The notes beneath the pieces are model-generated. The model was given only the letters and a program-made list of their open reading frames with translations, was not told where the DNA came from and did not search any database. A stretch of DNA of 64,000 nucleotides from Grifola frondosa (Eukaryota > Basidiomycota > Agaricomycetes > Polyporales > Grifolaceae): the NCBI GenBank assembly GCA_001683735.1, contig LUGG01000020.1:558001-622000 (forward strand), in the 5' to 3' direction. Within the stretch, counting starts at the first letter, position 1, and every line of letters begins with the position of its first letter. This document shows positions 44,700-56,609 of this stretch, one piece after another. The translations under genes were made by a program, and so were the position numbers.

Positions 44700-45283
44700 C
44701 CTCAAGCTGGACATAGCCCAAGCAATTCAATGAGATGCTCAACACTCCGACAAGGAAGGGCTTTCGTGAGGATATCTGTGACCATGTCCTTCGTAGGGCA
44801 ATAAACAAGGTTGGCAGAATGCGAGTTGATCATCTGATGAATGAAATGATAGCGGATGTTGATGTGCTTGGTCCGAGCATGAAGAAGTCCATTAGTGGCA
44901 ACGGTGATGGCACTTTGGTTGTCGCAAAAGAGGTCGGTATCATCAGGAATAGGAGAAATGATATCTGAAGTGAATCCATGAAGCCAAAGCAGCTCTCAAG
45001 AGGCATCCGAGGCAGCAATGTACTTCACTTCAGTCGAAGAGAGAGCTATGATGGGCTGCTTGCACGAGCTCCAACTAATGGCTCCCCCTGCGAAGAGGAA
45101 GACAAAACCTGAAATAGAATGCCTGTGGGGCTGTGAAGCCCAGTCAGCATCCGTGTAACCAATGAGATCACTGTCTGAGCCTCTGAATGTGAGATGATAA
45201 TCTCGAGTTCCTTTGAGATAATGCAAGACTCACTTGGCAGCTTCCCAATGCACAACAGCAGGGTCAGACATGAATTGAGCAAG
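44700..45283 (-). pseudogene. Copia RNase H domain
   Basis: Minus-strand pieces read LLAQFMSDPAVVHWEAAK, VLHYLKGTRDYHLTFRG, GYTDADWASQP, SISGFVFLFAGGAISWSSCK and ALSSTEVKYIAASDAS, the standard Copia RNase H. Weaker text with NQSAITVATNG and HARTKHINIRYHFI follows. Stop codons interrupt it. The nested element at 45284 cuts it from the reverse transcriptase. Confidence 0.75.
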
Positions 45284-45664
45284 TAGTGTTGCTGCAGCTA
45301 AGTCAGGCCTAAATGATATATGACTCATAACTTGGGCAGTTTTTCAGATATCATAGTGATCTTACATTCATTTCATAGCCTATGTATAGCCACATACTCT
45401 TGCCAAGTATCAAAATGTTATACCTCATATTGATGGAGATATAGCCACAAAGCCGATTGCAAAGTCCAACTTTTTAGTCAGCTTTTTTACCAATGTAACT
45501 AAAATTGAAACATATTAAAGATAATTATGCAAATGGTGGCATTAAATTCAAATACATATACATCTTAGCTATTAATTTCAATTAAGATCATGTTATTATC
45601 TGCAAAATTCATGTCAGAATATCTAAAAAGCTGAAACAGGTGTGACTAAGCCGTGGCAACACTA
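45284..45664 (+). mobile_element. hAT-type miniature element, copy 1 (381 bp)
   Basis: Starts TAGTGTTGCTGCAGCTAAGT and ends ACTAAGCCGTGGCAACACTA, an imperfect inverted repeat. The 8-bp target duplication TGAGCAAG flanks it exactly (45276-45283 and 45665-45672). No coding potential. Nested within the Copia RNase H/RT junction. Confidence 0.9.
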
Positions 45665-46461
45665 TGAGCAAGCGTGAAGACAGTGAAAGAAATGTTGGGA
45701 TGGGTACCGGAGAAAGGACAGTGTCGATATATGCAGCCTGAGACATGGTGATAGTGCGAGCAGCACGATCGCAGCAGATTTTGAAGCCTAAGAGCCAGCA
45801 AACCTTGCCGAGATCCACAATCTCAAAGCATTGACCTAATGCCATTTTCAGTGCTGACATGACGGGTATGCTGTTTGTGACTAGCATGCAATCATCAATG
45901 TGAATGACAATGAAAATAATGATACCGGGGAGGAAGATGTAGAAGATGCCATAATCGTAGGCACACTGTTTGAACCCGAGCTCCTTGAACAGCTCGCACA
46001 CCATCATGTACCAAAGACAGCCTGCTTGCTTGAGTCCGTAGAGGGCCTTGATGAGTCACCAGACCCAGTGTTTGTGGCCAGATGCTTCGAATCCGGGAGG
46101 CTGCTTCATATAAATTGTTTCGTCAAGTAGCCCATTTAGGTAGGCATTCTTGAAATCAATTTGATGAACTTCCCAGTTAAAGATGGCAGCAAGAGCAAGA
46201 ATAAATCGGAGTGAAGATAAACAAGCAGTGGGTGCAGCGGTTTGATCATAGTCGATGTCGTGGACCTGCAAGAAGCCTTGCGTGCAAAGATGTGCTTTGA
46301 ATTTTGCAACTTCATTGTTTTTGTCACGCTTCTTCCTAAGCACCAAGCACTGCTGACGATGTTGATGCCATCGGGCCTCTCGATGAGTTCATAAGTTCTC
46401 ATCTTCTCAATTCTCTCAATCTCCTCTCTCATCGCTTCATGGCATTTTTCGTGCTCTGTTC
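45665..46461 (-). pseudogene. Copia reverse transcriptase domain
   Basis: Minus-strand blocks MRTYELIERPDGINIV, KFKAHLCTQGFLQVHDIDYD, FILALAAIFNWEVHQIDFKN with AYLNGLLDETIYMKQPPGF, KALYGLKQAG and IHIDDCMLV (the catalytic DD), then LGKVCWLLGFKI. A stop follows HKHWVW. The next break is the element at 46462. Confidence 0.8.
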
Positions 46462-46851
46462 TAGTGTTACTGCAGCTAAGTCAGGCCTAAATGATATATG
46501 ACTCATACCTTGTGCAGTTTTTCAGATATCAAGGTGATCTTACACACATTTTGTAGCCTATATATACCTGTATAACCTTGCCACATATCAAAATGTTATA
46601 CCTTGTATTGATGGAGATATGGCCAAAAAGCCGATTGCAAAGTCCGACTTTTTAGTCAGCTTTTTTTTTTTTTTTACCAATGTAACTGAAATTGAAGCAC
46701 ATTCAGGATAATTATGCAAATGCTGGTGTTACATTCAAATACATATACATCTTAGCTATTAATTTCAATTAAGATCATGTCATTATCTGTAAAACTCATG
46801 TCAGGATATCTAAAAAGCTGAAACAGGTGTGACTAAGCCATGGCAACACTA
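46462..46851 (+). mobile_element. hAT-type miniature element, copy 2 (390 bp)
   Basis: Same family as copy 1 (TAGTGTTACTGCAGC...CATGGCAACACTA) with an exact 8-bp target duplication CTCTGTTC on both sides. It contains a longer T-run than the other copies. Nested in the Copia element upstream of reverse transcriptase. Confidence 0.9.
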
Positions 46852-46859
46852 CTCTGTTC

Positions 46860-47600
46860 CAGCCATCGCCTCTCGGTACTCAGTTCATCACCTGCCATTG
46901 CCGCCAATGTGAAGATTGGTTCATCGTCATCATCATCGATGGTGGCGGCAACTGATGCTCTCTCCCACTCGTTATCTGCCACCTTTGCACTTTCCCCCAG
47001 AATGCTTTGTGGCACCTTCTGCGCTCCTCTCCCACCTGTTCCACCCACTCCACACTGTAGATCCTGCAGCCAGCATGACGGCCTGTGGGTGCACTTCCCA
47101 TGCTCTTCCACATTAGGCAAAGACTCTACTGCTAATGGCACAGTGCTTGTCTTGTGGTCCTGCAACTCTTGAACCACAACTGAATTGCTGGGCTCATGCT
47201 TGGGACTACCTGGAGGGCTGGAAGGGTTGGATGAGGAGGTTTTTGAAGGATTGGAAATGGTTGGGCTGTCTGGACTTGTGGTGGAGGCTGCGAGTTCAGG
47301 TCAACACCAGGTATGTTCTCCCCCTCGAGCTGAATACACATAGCTGGAGTGTCATTGTCCGGGATGAAATGCACGTCCCATTCAACTGACACTTTGTGTT
47401 TCTTTGGCCAATAGATGCAGTGCACCTTGCTGCTCGCATCGAACCCTACCCAACATCCCTCTTCGGACTTTGGGTCGGGCTTCGAAGCTGCATCAACGCG
47501 CACCCAAATGGCGCACCCGAAATGTGGCAGGTTCACAAAGTCGGGCTTAATGTGTGTGGTGCATTCATGCGGCGTTAAGCCAGGCATGTTGTGCATCATT
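46860..47600 (-). pseudogene. Copia integrase C-terminal / linker region
   Basis: On the minus strand the frame ending near 47132 has FVNLPHFGCAIWVRVDAASK, EEGCWVGFDASSKVHCIYWP and KHKVSVEWDVHFIPD, the conserved region after the integrase core. A proline-rich linker follows. The segment 46860-47130 continues out of frame. Confidence 0.7.
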
Positions 47601-48939
47601 GACGGTTGCGTAAATATGCGGCGTGCATAACGGCTTCACCCCAGAGGCTTCTCAGCATATGTGCGTCGAATAACATCACGCACACATGTTCAACGAGCAT
47701 CCAATTGAGGCACTCCACCTTGTCATTCAATTGTGAGGAGTCATGCATCGTGAGACGCTGCACTGTACCAGCATTTTTGAGGTGAGCTTTAAATGCATCA
47801 CTCGTGTACTCGCCGCCTCGATCACACTGAAGTTCTTTAATAGCTTTCACATCATGCTGTGTTTTGGCCCACATGTTGTACACCTTGTAGCGGCCAAGCA
47901 TATCACTCTTCCAGGTCATCAACATGATGATGGCCTCGTCCAAGTGGTCATCTAAGAAGGTAATGAAGTATTCCTTTCCTCCTAATGATTTGACCTTGGC
48001 CTTTCCCCAGACATCCGTGTGCACATGCTGACCGTAGTGCTTGGCAGGTGGGCTTGAGTGTTCCTTCGGGAAAGGCTCTCGTGTCTGCTTCGCCTTGACA
48101 CAGGCCTCGCAAAACACGGCGTCTCCATCCTTGAGGTGGATTCCAGTGATGGCACCCTCAGCGACCATTTTCTGGAGTGTGGGGGCATATGCATGCCCCA
48201 TACAACAGTGTAACTCGGTAAGCATTAGTGTCATCAGAGTGGCCATTGCTGACTCGGCAGGTGTTTCTGTGACTAATGCGGGTTTCTTCCCAAGTAGGGG
48301 GTAAATCCCACTCCACTCCACAACAATTAGCAAGACCTTGCCAGTGGGGGTGATAATATGAGCACCATCTTGCTTGAAGTGGGCTGAAAATCCCACCTTG
48401 ACCATATGGGAAATTGAGATGAGGGCGACCGGCATTGTCGGAGCATACAAGACATTCTTTAAGGTAAGTTCAATTGTCTTCTCACCATGCAAAGTGCTGA
48501 CACGAACATTGCCTTCACCGATAGCGTGGAAAACATGACCGTTGGTGGAATTGACCGGCTTTGGGGAGATTGTGTGGAACATAACAAAGTTCTCACAGCA
48601 GGGATCAAAATGGCGACTCACACCCAAATCGAGGATACGGGTGTAGCGGTCAGTTGGCAGGTGCTGGCTTACGACCTTTGTGAAGTCGGTAGCGATGAGA
48701 AATGTGTACTCATCATCTGCGCCCACTTCCTGTGAGGCCACCACCACACTTGCATTTTCGGTGGCTTTCTCCTTGCCCTTGCCCTTCAGCTTTCCTCTGC
48801 ACTTTGGCCCTTGGCCTTCCTTTCCTCTGCCTTTACTCCAGCAGTCTGCCTTGATGTGCCCAGACTTTTCACAATTGTGGCAAGTCTTAGTTCCCCCTGA
48901 TTGAGAGCCAGACTGAGTGGACATGGCCGTCTCATCCAT
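47596..48939 (-). CDS. Copia zinc knuckle, protease and integrase core (447-residue frame)
   Basis: Longest intact piece of the Copia polyprotein. The zinc knuckle CHNCEKSGHIKADCW (CX2CX4HX4C) comes first. The protease region reads LDLGVSRHFDPC, where DLG replaces the usual DSG. A pre-integrase HHCC-type zinc segment follows (LHCCMGHAYAPTLQKMV ... FCEACVKAKQ). The integrase catalytic residues sit in HTDVWG, QCDRGGEY and DKVECLN. It ends at YLRNRQ where a frame break leads into the downstream part. The DSG to DLG change would probably inactivate the protease. Confidence 0.8.
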   Translation of the reverse strand: MDETAMSTQSGSQSGGTKTCHNCEKSGHIKADCWSKGRGKEGQGPKCRGKLKGKGKEKATENASVVVASQEVGADDEYTFLIATDFTKVVSQHLPTDRYTRILDLGVSRHFDPCCENFVMFHTISPKPVNSTNGHVFHAIGEGNVRVSTLHGEKTIELTLKNVLYAPTMPVALISISHMVKVGFSAHFKQDGAHIITPTGKVLLIVVEWSGIYPLLGKKPALVTETPAESAMATLMTLMLTELHCCMGHAYAPTLQKMVAEGAITGIHLKDGDAVFCEACVKAKQTREPFPKEHSSPPAKHYGQHVHTDVWGKAKVKSLGGKEYFITFLDDHLDEAIIMLMTWKSDMLGRYKVYNMWAKTQHDVKAIKELQCDRGGEYTSDAFKAHLKNAGTVQRLTMHDSSQLNDKVECLNWMLVEHVCVMLFDAHMLRSLWGEAVMHAAYLRNRQ

Positions 48940-49614
48940 CTTCTCATCTAAGGTGAGTTCATCTCTAGCAACAGCTTAGATGTGGAGAAGGAGCTGATCT
49001 GGTTTAAGTTTAGTACTAGTCACTAGAGCAGTTGATAGGATTGTGCAAATGACAGGTCAGAATGATTTCGGCAGGCAACCGATAATTAATGCCTTATACT
49101 GCTCATCTGCAAGGATGCCGCTAGCAGTAGCATACTCCATGGCAAGCTTCTCGAGCATGATGAGTACTGGATGGGGATCCTGGTTGTCTTTGCAGTGAAG
49201 GGAGTTCATGTACTTGAAGATGTCGACTTGGACAAAGTCACCTTGACCATTGTACTCCTTCATGACCACCATTCACGCATCCGACACCTTCATCTTCGAC
49301 ACAATCTTCAGCTTCAGTGCTTCCGGGAGCATCTGGTATAACACAGTCTTGATGGACTCATGTTTGAATATCCAGATGTCCTGCACGGCCTTGTACTTCT
49401 TGTCTGTATCCGGATCGACTTCAGGCACAGTCAGGGGACAGGAGCTTTATCATGACCTTTGAGAAATCGTAAAAGGCCCTTAGTCGCAATCACGGATCAC
49501 AACTGTTTCTTGTAAAGGATCCAGTTGGAACCATCAGACTTTAGCTTCAGAACCTTGACAGTTTGGGACTTGGAGCTGAACAAATACTCGGAAGGGTCAG
49601 CGGGGTTCATGACC
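48940..49614 (-). pseudogene. Copia gag region
   Basis: Minus-strand text starts MNPADPSEYLFSSKSQTVKV just inside the 5' LTR, then SDGSNWILYKKQL, LLRFLKGHDKAPVP, LPEALKLKIVSKMKVSDAW, EYNGQGDFVQVDIFKYMNSL and LGCLPKSF-like sequence. Several stops and frame changes are present. Confidence 0.7.
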
Positions 49615-49854
49615 TGTAAACAAGCGAGCTGGATGATAACGTACTAGTGAGGTTGCACGTAATAGCGACACACTTCAGCTGTGATGAACAGAAGCAAACA
49701 GCTGAAGCACGACTCAACACGACAGGCAGTATATGTGAGCGATTGGTCTCTAGGATAGATGTCCGAAAAAGGAAAAGCATATGTACTGGAAATATCTGCC
49801 TCCACCTCGCGACAACCTAGGCATGTGGCTATGCACCGCACTGGAACTCCAACA
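49615..49854 (-). repeat. Copia 5' LTR, 240 bp
   Basis: Compared with the 3' LTR it carries substitutions as well as lacking the 124-base duplication, so the insertion is not very recent. It is followed on the right by the CATTT target duplication. Confidence 0.82.
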
Positions 49855-50069
49855 CATTTTCAATGTGTTTGCAATGTAATCAATATATTTACAACATAAA
49901 AATGAAAGCTACAACTAGAATATATCTGAGGTATCATTTTCCCCGACTTCAGTTTACTGGAAGGAGGGTTCTGTCCACGTCGATATCCGCAGAGACTCTG
50001 TGAAGCCAATCTGCCATGAGAAATTAGCACGTGATAATTGTAAACAATTGTCAATAGAGTGTTTGAACT

Positions 50070-50743
50070 TTGCTGTTGTCGACGAGACACAGCACTGCTG
50101 TTACTGTTGTCGACATTGCCGTCATTGTCATCACTGCAGGCATCAACTGCCATGAACTACAAGATCAGCTGTGCTTTCTATTCTTTCTGCGTCATTCATT
50201 CGTTCACAATTTGCTATTGAACCACCCTCCACACAGAACAGAAAGGTGCAGCAAAACCACCAGTTGATGGAGCAAGCAGTGCGAAGCGCTCTCAACGCTC
50301 TCATTAAAGAGCCTGTACTTTCCGCTAAATCTGAAGGTAAAGTCCAACATATATTTATATCATGTTTCTAATCACTGATTACCATAACTACCACTACAGT
50401 ACCAATATACGATGGCACAACACCTTTCAATCTTGCCACCTTTCAAGAACTCCCACGCATTTCCATGCAGTTGGACAACGGTTCAGCTGTCACGGTGTTA
50501 TTCATGATCAATACATACACAGCAAAAGTCGACATGCATACCTCAGTATCATTGAACATTCAGTATGTCATTCTCCTCGCGAACCCAATCCCTGAAAGCG
50601 AAAACTCGGCAATTGCGAATCAAGATGTCAAAGATATTCATCCAGAAGTGGACTCGGACTATGATGACGACAACATTGTCAATGATGCTAGTGACGAGAG
50701 ATCAGATGCAGACTCTATGGAGGATCCGGGTAAAGTAATATGA
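50070..50743 (+). pseudogene. Hypothetical gene fragment between repeats
   Basis: An exon-like stretch 50400-50743 reads VPIYDGTTPFNLATFQELPR, then ISMQLDNGSAVTVLFMINTY and ends in an acidic tail (DSDYDDDNIVNDASDERSD). It is less CpG-poor than its surroundings. An upstream exon near 50240-50335 is possible (MEQAVRSALNALIKEPVLSA). I do not recognise the family; it may be a captured or transposon-related gene piece. Confidence 0.35.
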
Positions 50744-51169
50744 TATACTAGCACATTATCATTCCTTTTCTTCCACTATGATGCACATTTCTCCGCCATG
50801 CATGTCCTTAGTTTCATAACTCTTGTAGTATGTCTGATTTGTATGTACTATTAGCATTTTGCTCATATCATCTTGTGTATGTAATTATATGTTCCTATTG
50901 ATGTATGTACATTATGAATTCAAACTGCCAACACTTCACTCGAGTACCCTCTGAGTCAGGGATGGTGCTAGCGCCGCTACGATTTGCTTGTTTCTAGGTG
51001 AAATAGCTTGAAACACCCTGTGATAATATCTTAAATAATAGTATAATTTTTTTGCTGATGTTACACTGAACTTATTTAATCAAAATCCACCATGTTTTCA
51101 TGATATTCTTGATGGAAACACAGGATTTTCTCCTCAGTATGTTGTGTATGACTATTGAATAATAACTTT

Positions 51170-52690
51170 CTTATTTCAGGGTGAACTTGAACATTGTCAG
51201 GTCAAACAATTTTATGCTCAGACAAACAACAACTTCCACTTTGACATACAAATCACCCATCACCAGTGCTGAGAGCACTTTCTCCACAGGATGCAAGAAT
51301 TCAAAGCTTCTCATACACATTCTGTCCACAAAGTCCAACATGCCAGCTCTTCCATGTCTTCATCACACAAGAGAAATCATCAATTCATGTGCTGCATCAG
51401 GCACAGCCAGATGCACCTGCAATTTGCTGATTTTAAGCCATTGCCCCCCATGCCACCTTAGAACCATCACCACATCGCTGAAGATCAGCGCCACCATATT
51501 GATATCCCTGTATTCATGATGGATCATTTGGATGACCTTGCATGCAGTGTGAGTGCAATTGATCCCAGACATTTATTTGGCCTTAACCTCCTTTTAGGAC
51601 TTTGTGCACAGGCTGCAGGAGCACCTCCTAGCACAAATCACTTAAAATATTATGACAACCCACCATCTGAATTCACAAATCATGAGTGCAACACCCTCTA
51701 TATCGATCATCACTGCATGTACATTTACAAGGTCATGCATGTGAATTACACTACCTATGACATGCAGCATAACCAAGACTCCATCAAACCCTCCTCTCAC
51801 TCTAATATCATGATTCTTTCATCCTCTGACTCTGATGATGCCCACCCCTTTGAGTATGCTTGTATGCTCAGCATTTTTCACATCAATGCTACACTTGTTG
51901 AACCTGGAACACACAGAAACTCTCAATTGCAGTGCTTTGAAGTGCTCTGGGTGCACCTTTTCGAGCTTGACATCCTGGACCATTCCAGAGATTTCTCCTT
52001 GAAGTGCCTCCATTATTTAAAGTTCATTAACTAGAAGATGCATTTGCATTTCTAGATCCCTAGCAGGTAATTCACAGCATGCATCTCATCCCTGCATTTC
52101 ATTATGGGTGCACAGATGAGACATTATCTGACCCTAGTATTGCTCAAGGGGATGACAACAACAACAATGATCAGTGCTTTTACTATGTTAAAATGTACAT
52201 ATTTCTCCAAATTTAATTTATTGTAAACTAATGTGCTACTTAGATTTGCAGATCAGAATTTATTTATGTGCTACAATGGAGGCAGGGTAGGACATTGGTA
52301 AGTTAGTGTCTACTCCACAGCTGTGCAACCAAGAGGGTAAGCAGAAGGTCAGGACAAGGACATGGATGAAGTGAAAGGTGACAGGAACAAGAGTGAGGCA
52401 AGTGGGAGTGAGGAAGACAGTAGCCCTGATGAAGGTAACAAAGAACAGGACTAGGAAGACAATAGCCCTAATGAAGGTGACAAAGAACAGGACTACAATG
52501 AAGATAATGACAAGATACAGAAGAAGGATGAGGACAAGGATGAGAATGAGAATGAGGATGAGAATGAGGATAGGGAGAGTTCTGATAGTGAGGGAGATAA
52601 TGACAAACTTTATGATCTCAGCCTAGAAGATGGGGAAGATGGAGCTGATGATGAAGACAAAATACATGGTTCCTGTGCACTCTAGTCTAT
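51170..52690 (+). pseudogene. Plavaka-type transposase C-terminal relic
   Basis: Conceptual reading resembles the C-terminal part of Plavaka (CMC-like) transposases of agaricomycetes. GELEHCQVKQFYAQT-like text is at 51182. It is followed by HHIAEDQRHHIDIP (51471), VMHVNYTTYDMQHNQDSIKP (51733), SSHSNIMILSSSDSDDAHPF (51797), FEVLWVHLFELDILD (51938), VIHSMHLIPAFHYG-like text (52075), FYYVKM (52180) and FADQN/LFMCYNGG (52240). An acidic repeat-rich tail runs to about 52690. Stops and frame changes are scattered and CpG is nearly absent, so this is an old decayed copy. Confidence 0.6.
52490..52600 (+). repeat. Degenerate GA-rich tandem repeat (acidic tail)
   Basis: Repeated AAGGATGAGA/ATGAGGATGAG units that would encode Glu/Asp-rich sequence in one frame. 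It sits within the presumed C-terminal tail of the transposase relic. Confidence 0.5.
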
Positions 52691-53054
52691 GTTTGTTCTT
52701 ACATAGTTGTCTGAACTAATTTATTTCAATCAATTTCGTGAAATTTTGGGCTAAATCTACTATAAGTATATGAAATATATTGCAGTGCATTAAATATGAA
52801 CCTGACAGTACATAATCGATCATTTGTGCTGCCCAGCCATGTCAGAATAGACCTGTGCTTGGAGTGCCTCGGAAGATGCCAGGCAGCTGGTAGCCTCATG
52901 GTTTCTTATCTGGAAGTGCACTTATGGCAAGGTCCTAAAAAAGGTACATTGCACCTGACTTTTGCTGATGATCTGGACTCATGCATGATATAAATCAAAT
53001 CCCCCTCTTTTGACTGGATTGAACATTTCTACTTACATTCTACATTTTTGTAAT

Positions 53055-53442
53055 TAGTGTTGCTGCAGCTAAGTCAGGCCTAAATGATATATGACTCATA
53101 ACTTGGGCAGTTTTTCAGATATCATAGTGACCTTACATTCATTTCGTAGCCTATATATAGCCGCATATTCTTGATAACTATCAAAATGTTATACCTTATA
53201 TTGATAAAGATATGGCCCAAAAGCTGATTGCAAAGTCCGACTTTTTTGTCAGCTTTTTATTTATTTTACCAATGTAACTAAAATTGAAACATATTAAAGA
53301 TAATTATGCAAAGGATGGTGTTACATTAAATACATATACATCTTAGCTATTAATTTCAATTAAGATCATGTCATTATCTGAAAAATTCATGTCAGAATAT
53401 CTAAAAAGCTGAAACAGATGTGACTAAGCCGTGGCAACACTA
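53055..53442 (+). mobile_element. hAT-type miniature element, copy 3 (388 bp)
   Basis: TAGTGTTGCTGCAGC...GTGGCAACACTA flanked by the exact 8-bp duplication TTTGTAAT (53047-53054 and 53443-53450). Confidence 0.9.
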
Positions 53443-53763
53443 TTTGTAATGTTAGAGATCAATATCACAACTGCAGAAGGTGTCCTTTCATACCTACACT
53501 GGCTCCCAAAAGTATCTGGACACCATGAAAGTGACATGAATATTTATTTCTTCAACTTTGTTTTCTTTATTTATCCTGAATTTTATGCAATTGGAGAGTA
53601 TACATGCCATAGTATACAATGTATCATTGAGACCATGAAATATTATAAATTAATGGAGAAAGAGCTTGATTAATTTGTTATATTCTTTGGCCCTTTCAAT
53701 TTGCTCACCCAAATAAAATGTTAAATGTTCCAATTAGTATCATTAGAGTATTAGCATGACACC

Positions 53764-54260
53764 AAGAAGAAAACCCCATGTTTTCACTGAGAATACTGTG
53801 GGAACATGGTGGATCTTGATGAATAAGTTCAGTATAATATCAGAGAAAAAATTGTAATATTATTTAAGATATTATCATAGTGTGTTCAAAATGTGTTCTC
53901 ACTATTTCACTTGGAAACAAGCAAAATAATACCTTCAGATATATTCTAATTATAGCTTTTATTTTTATCTTGTAAATATATTAATTACAAACATATTGAG
54001 AATGTGCTCATTATATTTTCAAATGAGCACATAAAAACATTTAAAATAATATTACAATATTTTTCAAATTCTTGATAACATCTTGATAACATTTTAAATG
54101 TTTTCACAATGTATCTGTTCAGAAAACATAATGGTCATGTTCTGAGTATGGTCAACATATTTCTAACATAAGAGTAATAAATACAATTGAAATATCTCTG
54201 AAGATATAATTTGTTTGTGTCTGAGTGAAATAGTTAGAACACATTTTGAACATCTATTTC
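53764..54260 (+). repeat. Inverted-repeat family, second copy
   Basis: Begins AAGAAGAAAACCCCATGTTTTCACTGAGAATAC, matching 43967 onward. After a central hairpin (GTGCTCATTATATTTTCAAATGAGCAC at about 53990-54016) it continues with the reverse complement of 44080-44320. It therefore reads as a large palindrome-like element, apparently truncated on the right near 54260. Confidence 0.5.
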
Positions 54261-56609
54261 TCTCAGGGACAGTTTGGCCTGCATTTATACTCTGAGCAAA
54301 TTCTAGAACATTCTAGGCTACATTATAAAAGCACAAAAACTACATGATTTTATAAAATTTTCTTTCTCAGTTTACTTCTGCATCAAATTCTCCTGTTCTA
54401 TTTATATCTCCTTCTTTTCTCATGGTCTTCTATTTGGGCCTTGTCTAGGTGGTTCAGGTGATCATAGAACTGGTCTGGACTTTGAAAAGTGATGCCATTA
54501 CTGATAATTATGAGTGAGACCATATTTAATAGTGGGGCCACAATTGCAAAGTGGAACCATAATAGATAGTGGGACCACAAATGAGAGTGGCATAATAACT
54601 AATAGTGGCACCATACAGCCTGTTTGAGCTTGCCCAGGCCTTCAAAGTGGTATACCTAATAAAACTCCAAATTTGAGATATCTTTCAACAAACTTAGGTT
54701 TTGCTAGACTTTAATCAAGGACCAATGTTCTGGACCTTTTTAAAACCTGTAGGCCAGTCTGGACCTTGCCTATGTCCTTTTATAGTAACTTGCAAGCCAT
54801 CTAGATCCTTCTAATAATCATTTTTATGTAACTTTTGTAGAGAAAATCATATATCTTGACTTGAAATAATGTAGGCTGAGTGCTAATTGTGTCTGGAGAG
54901 GGAAAGATGTGTACATTGTCATGTGACTTAGTGTTTTCATCCATGTCCTACATATATTAACAGGAAGTCATCTATAAGCCTTACATCCTCTGCTTGTAGC
55001 ATGTTCTTCAGCAATTTAACTATATTATTATTTAGCTTCAACATTCCTCTGTAATGAGCAATGTTTCAAATAATTCACACATTTGACCACTCAAACATGT
55101 CCAACCTTGAATAGGGAATACCTATAGCAACCTCCTGGGTGTCTATATCGTGCTCCACTGCAACAATGATCTAGATCTCCTAAAATTGAAGGATGCAGAT
55201 AATTTTCCCAGTAAACTTGATGTTGGGTTCCATAAGATGAAGACAACTGGAGAAATAAACTGGGATAAAATGATCCTGGTCTGGATTGAGGATGAAAATA
55301 TGTTTATAAGACTGTCACTGCATTAGGAATCTGAGTATCATGAGCATACAAAAGTGTTTGCATGATGATAATGGATGAAAATGAGAATACCTTTGAACAG
55401 CTGAACCAAATTTTGCTTTATTTATAAGTATAAGCATATGATCACATTTCTGATTTGATGCCTTATGTCATGCTCTTTATCTGATAAATTATCCCTTATT
55501 CTATATTCTTCTCCTGGCTCTGATTAAGATTACTGAGAAGTCAGCTAATTGAGAAAAGTATTAATTCTGTAGTGTAATATAGCAGCTAGCATTGAGTTCC
55601 TGATCATATTTTTGATAAACAGGTAACTTGCCAGAGTTAATGCAGTCTTCATTACCTGAACTTAGTAACTTTAGGGTGTATTGTACCCATTTCTCCAGCC
55701 ATATACAAGCAGAGAATTTGACATATTAATATGATGCTGTAACTGCAACTGCACAGGTATCATTAATATATGTGATGACAAGGAGAAGACGTGCCATCTG
55801 AAATTGGATAATAGATGAAACTACTCCACTGAATTCTATGTGAAAATGATGAACAAGGCACACTGGGCCTAAGATGAGTATGAGATCAAAGTCTTTAACT
55901 AGTGAATCATAGATGAGATTTAAAAAGTGATGATTTATAATGATGGGGCACCAAGAAATTTGATATTTGGAGGGGGAGTTATTTGTGAAATATTAGCCAT
56001 GGTGGTTATGCTAGAATGTTGATTTTGGCATATTCAACAAATTACATGGTTTGATTCATATTTGATGCCAAATGGGTCTTATTTGACCCTGTCTAGGTAT
56101 CAAACACTTTTGGTGTGTGACATTGCATAAAATCAGCACTACTCAATCTAACACTGACCAGCAAAATCTAGATTTAAGTTAGCATACTTTTTATCTCTTA
56201 ATTGCTTTTTTTATTCTTAATTCAGAAGAAAAACAGATATAAAAATCCTAAAAAGTAAGTTTATAAGGGTCAGTTAAGGGGAAAAAAAGTATGGTAAGTC
56301 AAATTAACTGATGCTGACCTGGATTCAAGCCTGAGTTGAACTTATTTTCAACCTGTCTTAATCTTACATCAGATCACATGTGCCTATATTAGGCTTGCAT
56401 TTCTCACTCCTATTCATTTTGTTTCACTTGTATCTACTCTGATTAAACCATGCACTCTTCTCAGACAACAATAATATATTTGTATGTACTTATAATACAT
56501 TTTTAATCATTCTAACTACACTCAGCAGTGTCATATTGCCAATGCATTTATCACCATAACACTGACCTATGCACAACAAATTAGAAGCAAGTGATATACA
56601 ATGAATGAA
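54261..56609. other. AT-rich, CpG-depleted non-coding stretch
   Basis: No supportable gene in about 2.3 kb. Short degenerate repeats of AATAGTGG(G/C)(A/G)CCA occur at 54527-54615. Between 55381 and 56580 I count a single CpG dinucleotide. TG/CA-rich text suggests deamination of methylated CpG. Confidence 0.6.

Larger units (their letters stand above)
44326..49859 (-). mobile_element. Ty1/Copia LTR retrotransposon with 5-bp target duplication
   Basis: Coding runs on the minus strand between LTRs 49615-49854 (5') and 44331-44694 (3'). LTR ends are TGTTGGAG/TTTACA in the coding sense. The target duplication CATTT lies at 44326-44330 and 49855-49859. A polypurine tract (GAGGGGGAG) abuts the 3' LTR at 44695-44703. 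Gene order gag, zinc knuckle, protease, integrase, reverse transcriptase, RNase H is the Copia order. Two hAT-type miniature elements (45284-45664, 46462-46851) are nested inside. Stops and breaks in reverse transcriptase show it cannot move by itself. Confidence 0.88.

Noticed and set aside
46840..47172. Plus-strand open frame of 110 codons in the Copia element
   Set aside because: It is opposite the decayed Copia linker region and has no independent evidence of being a gene.
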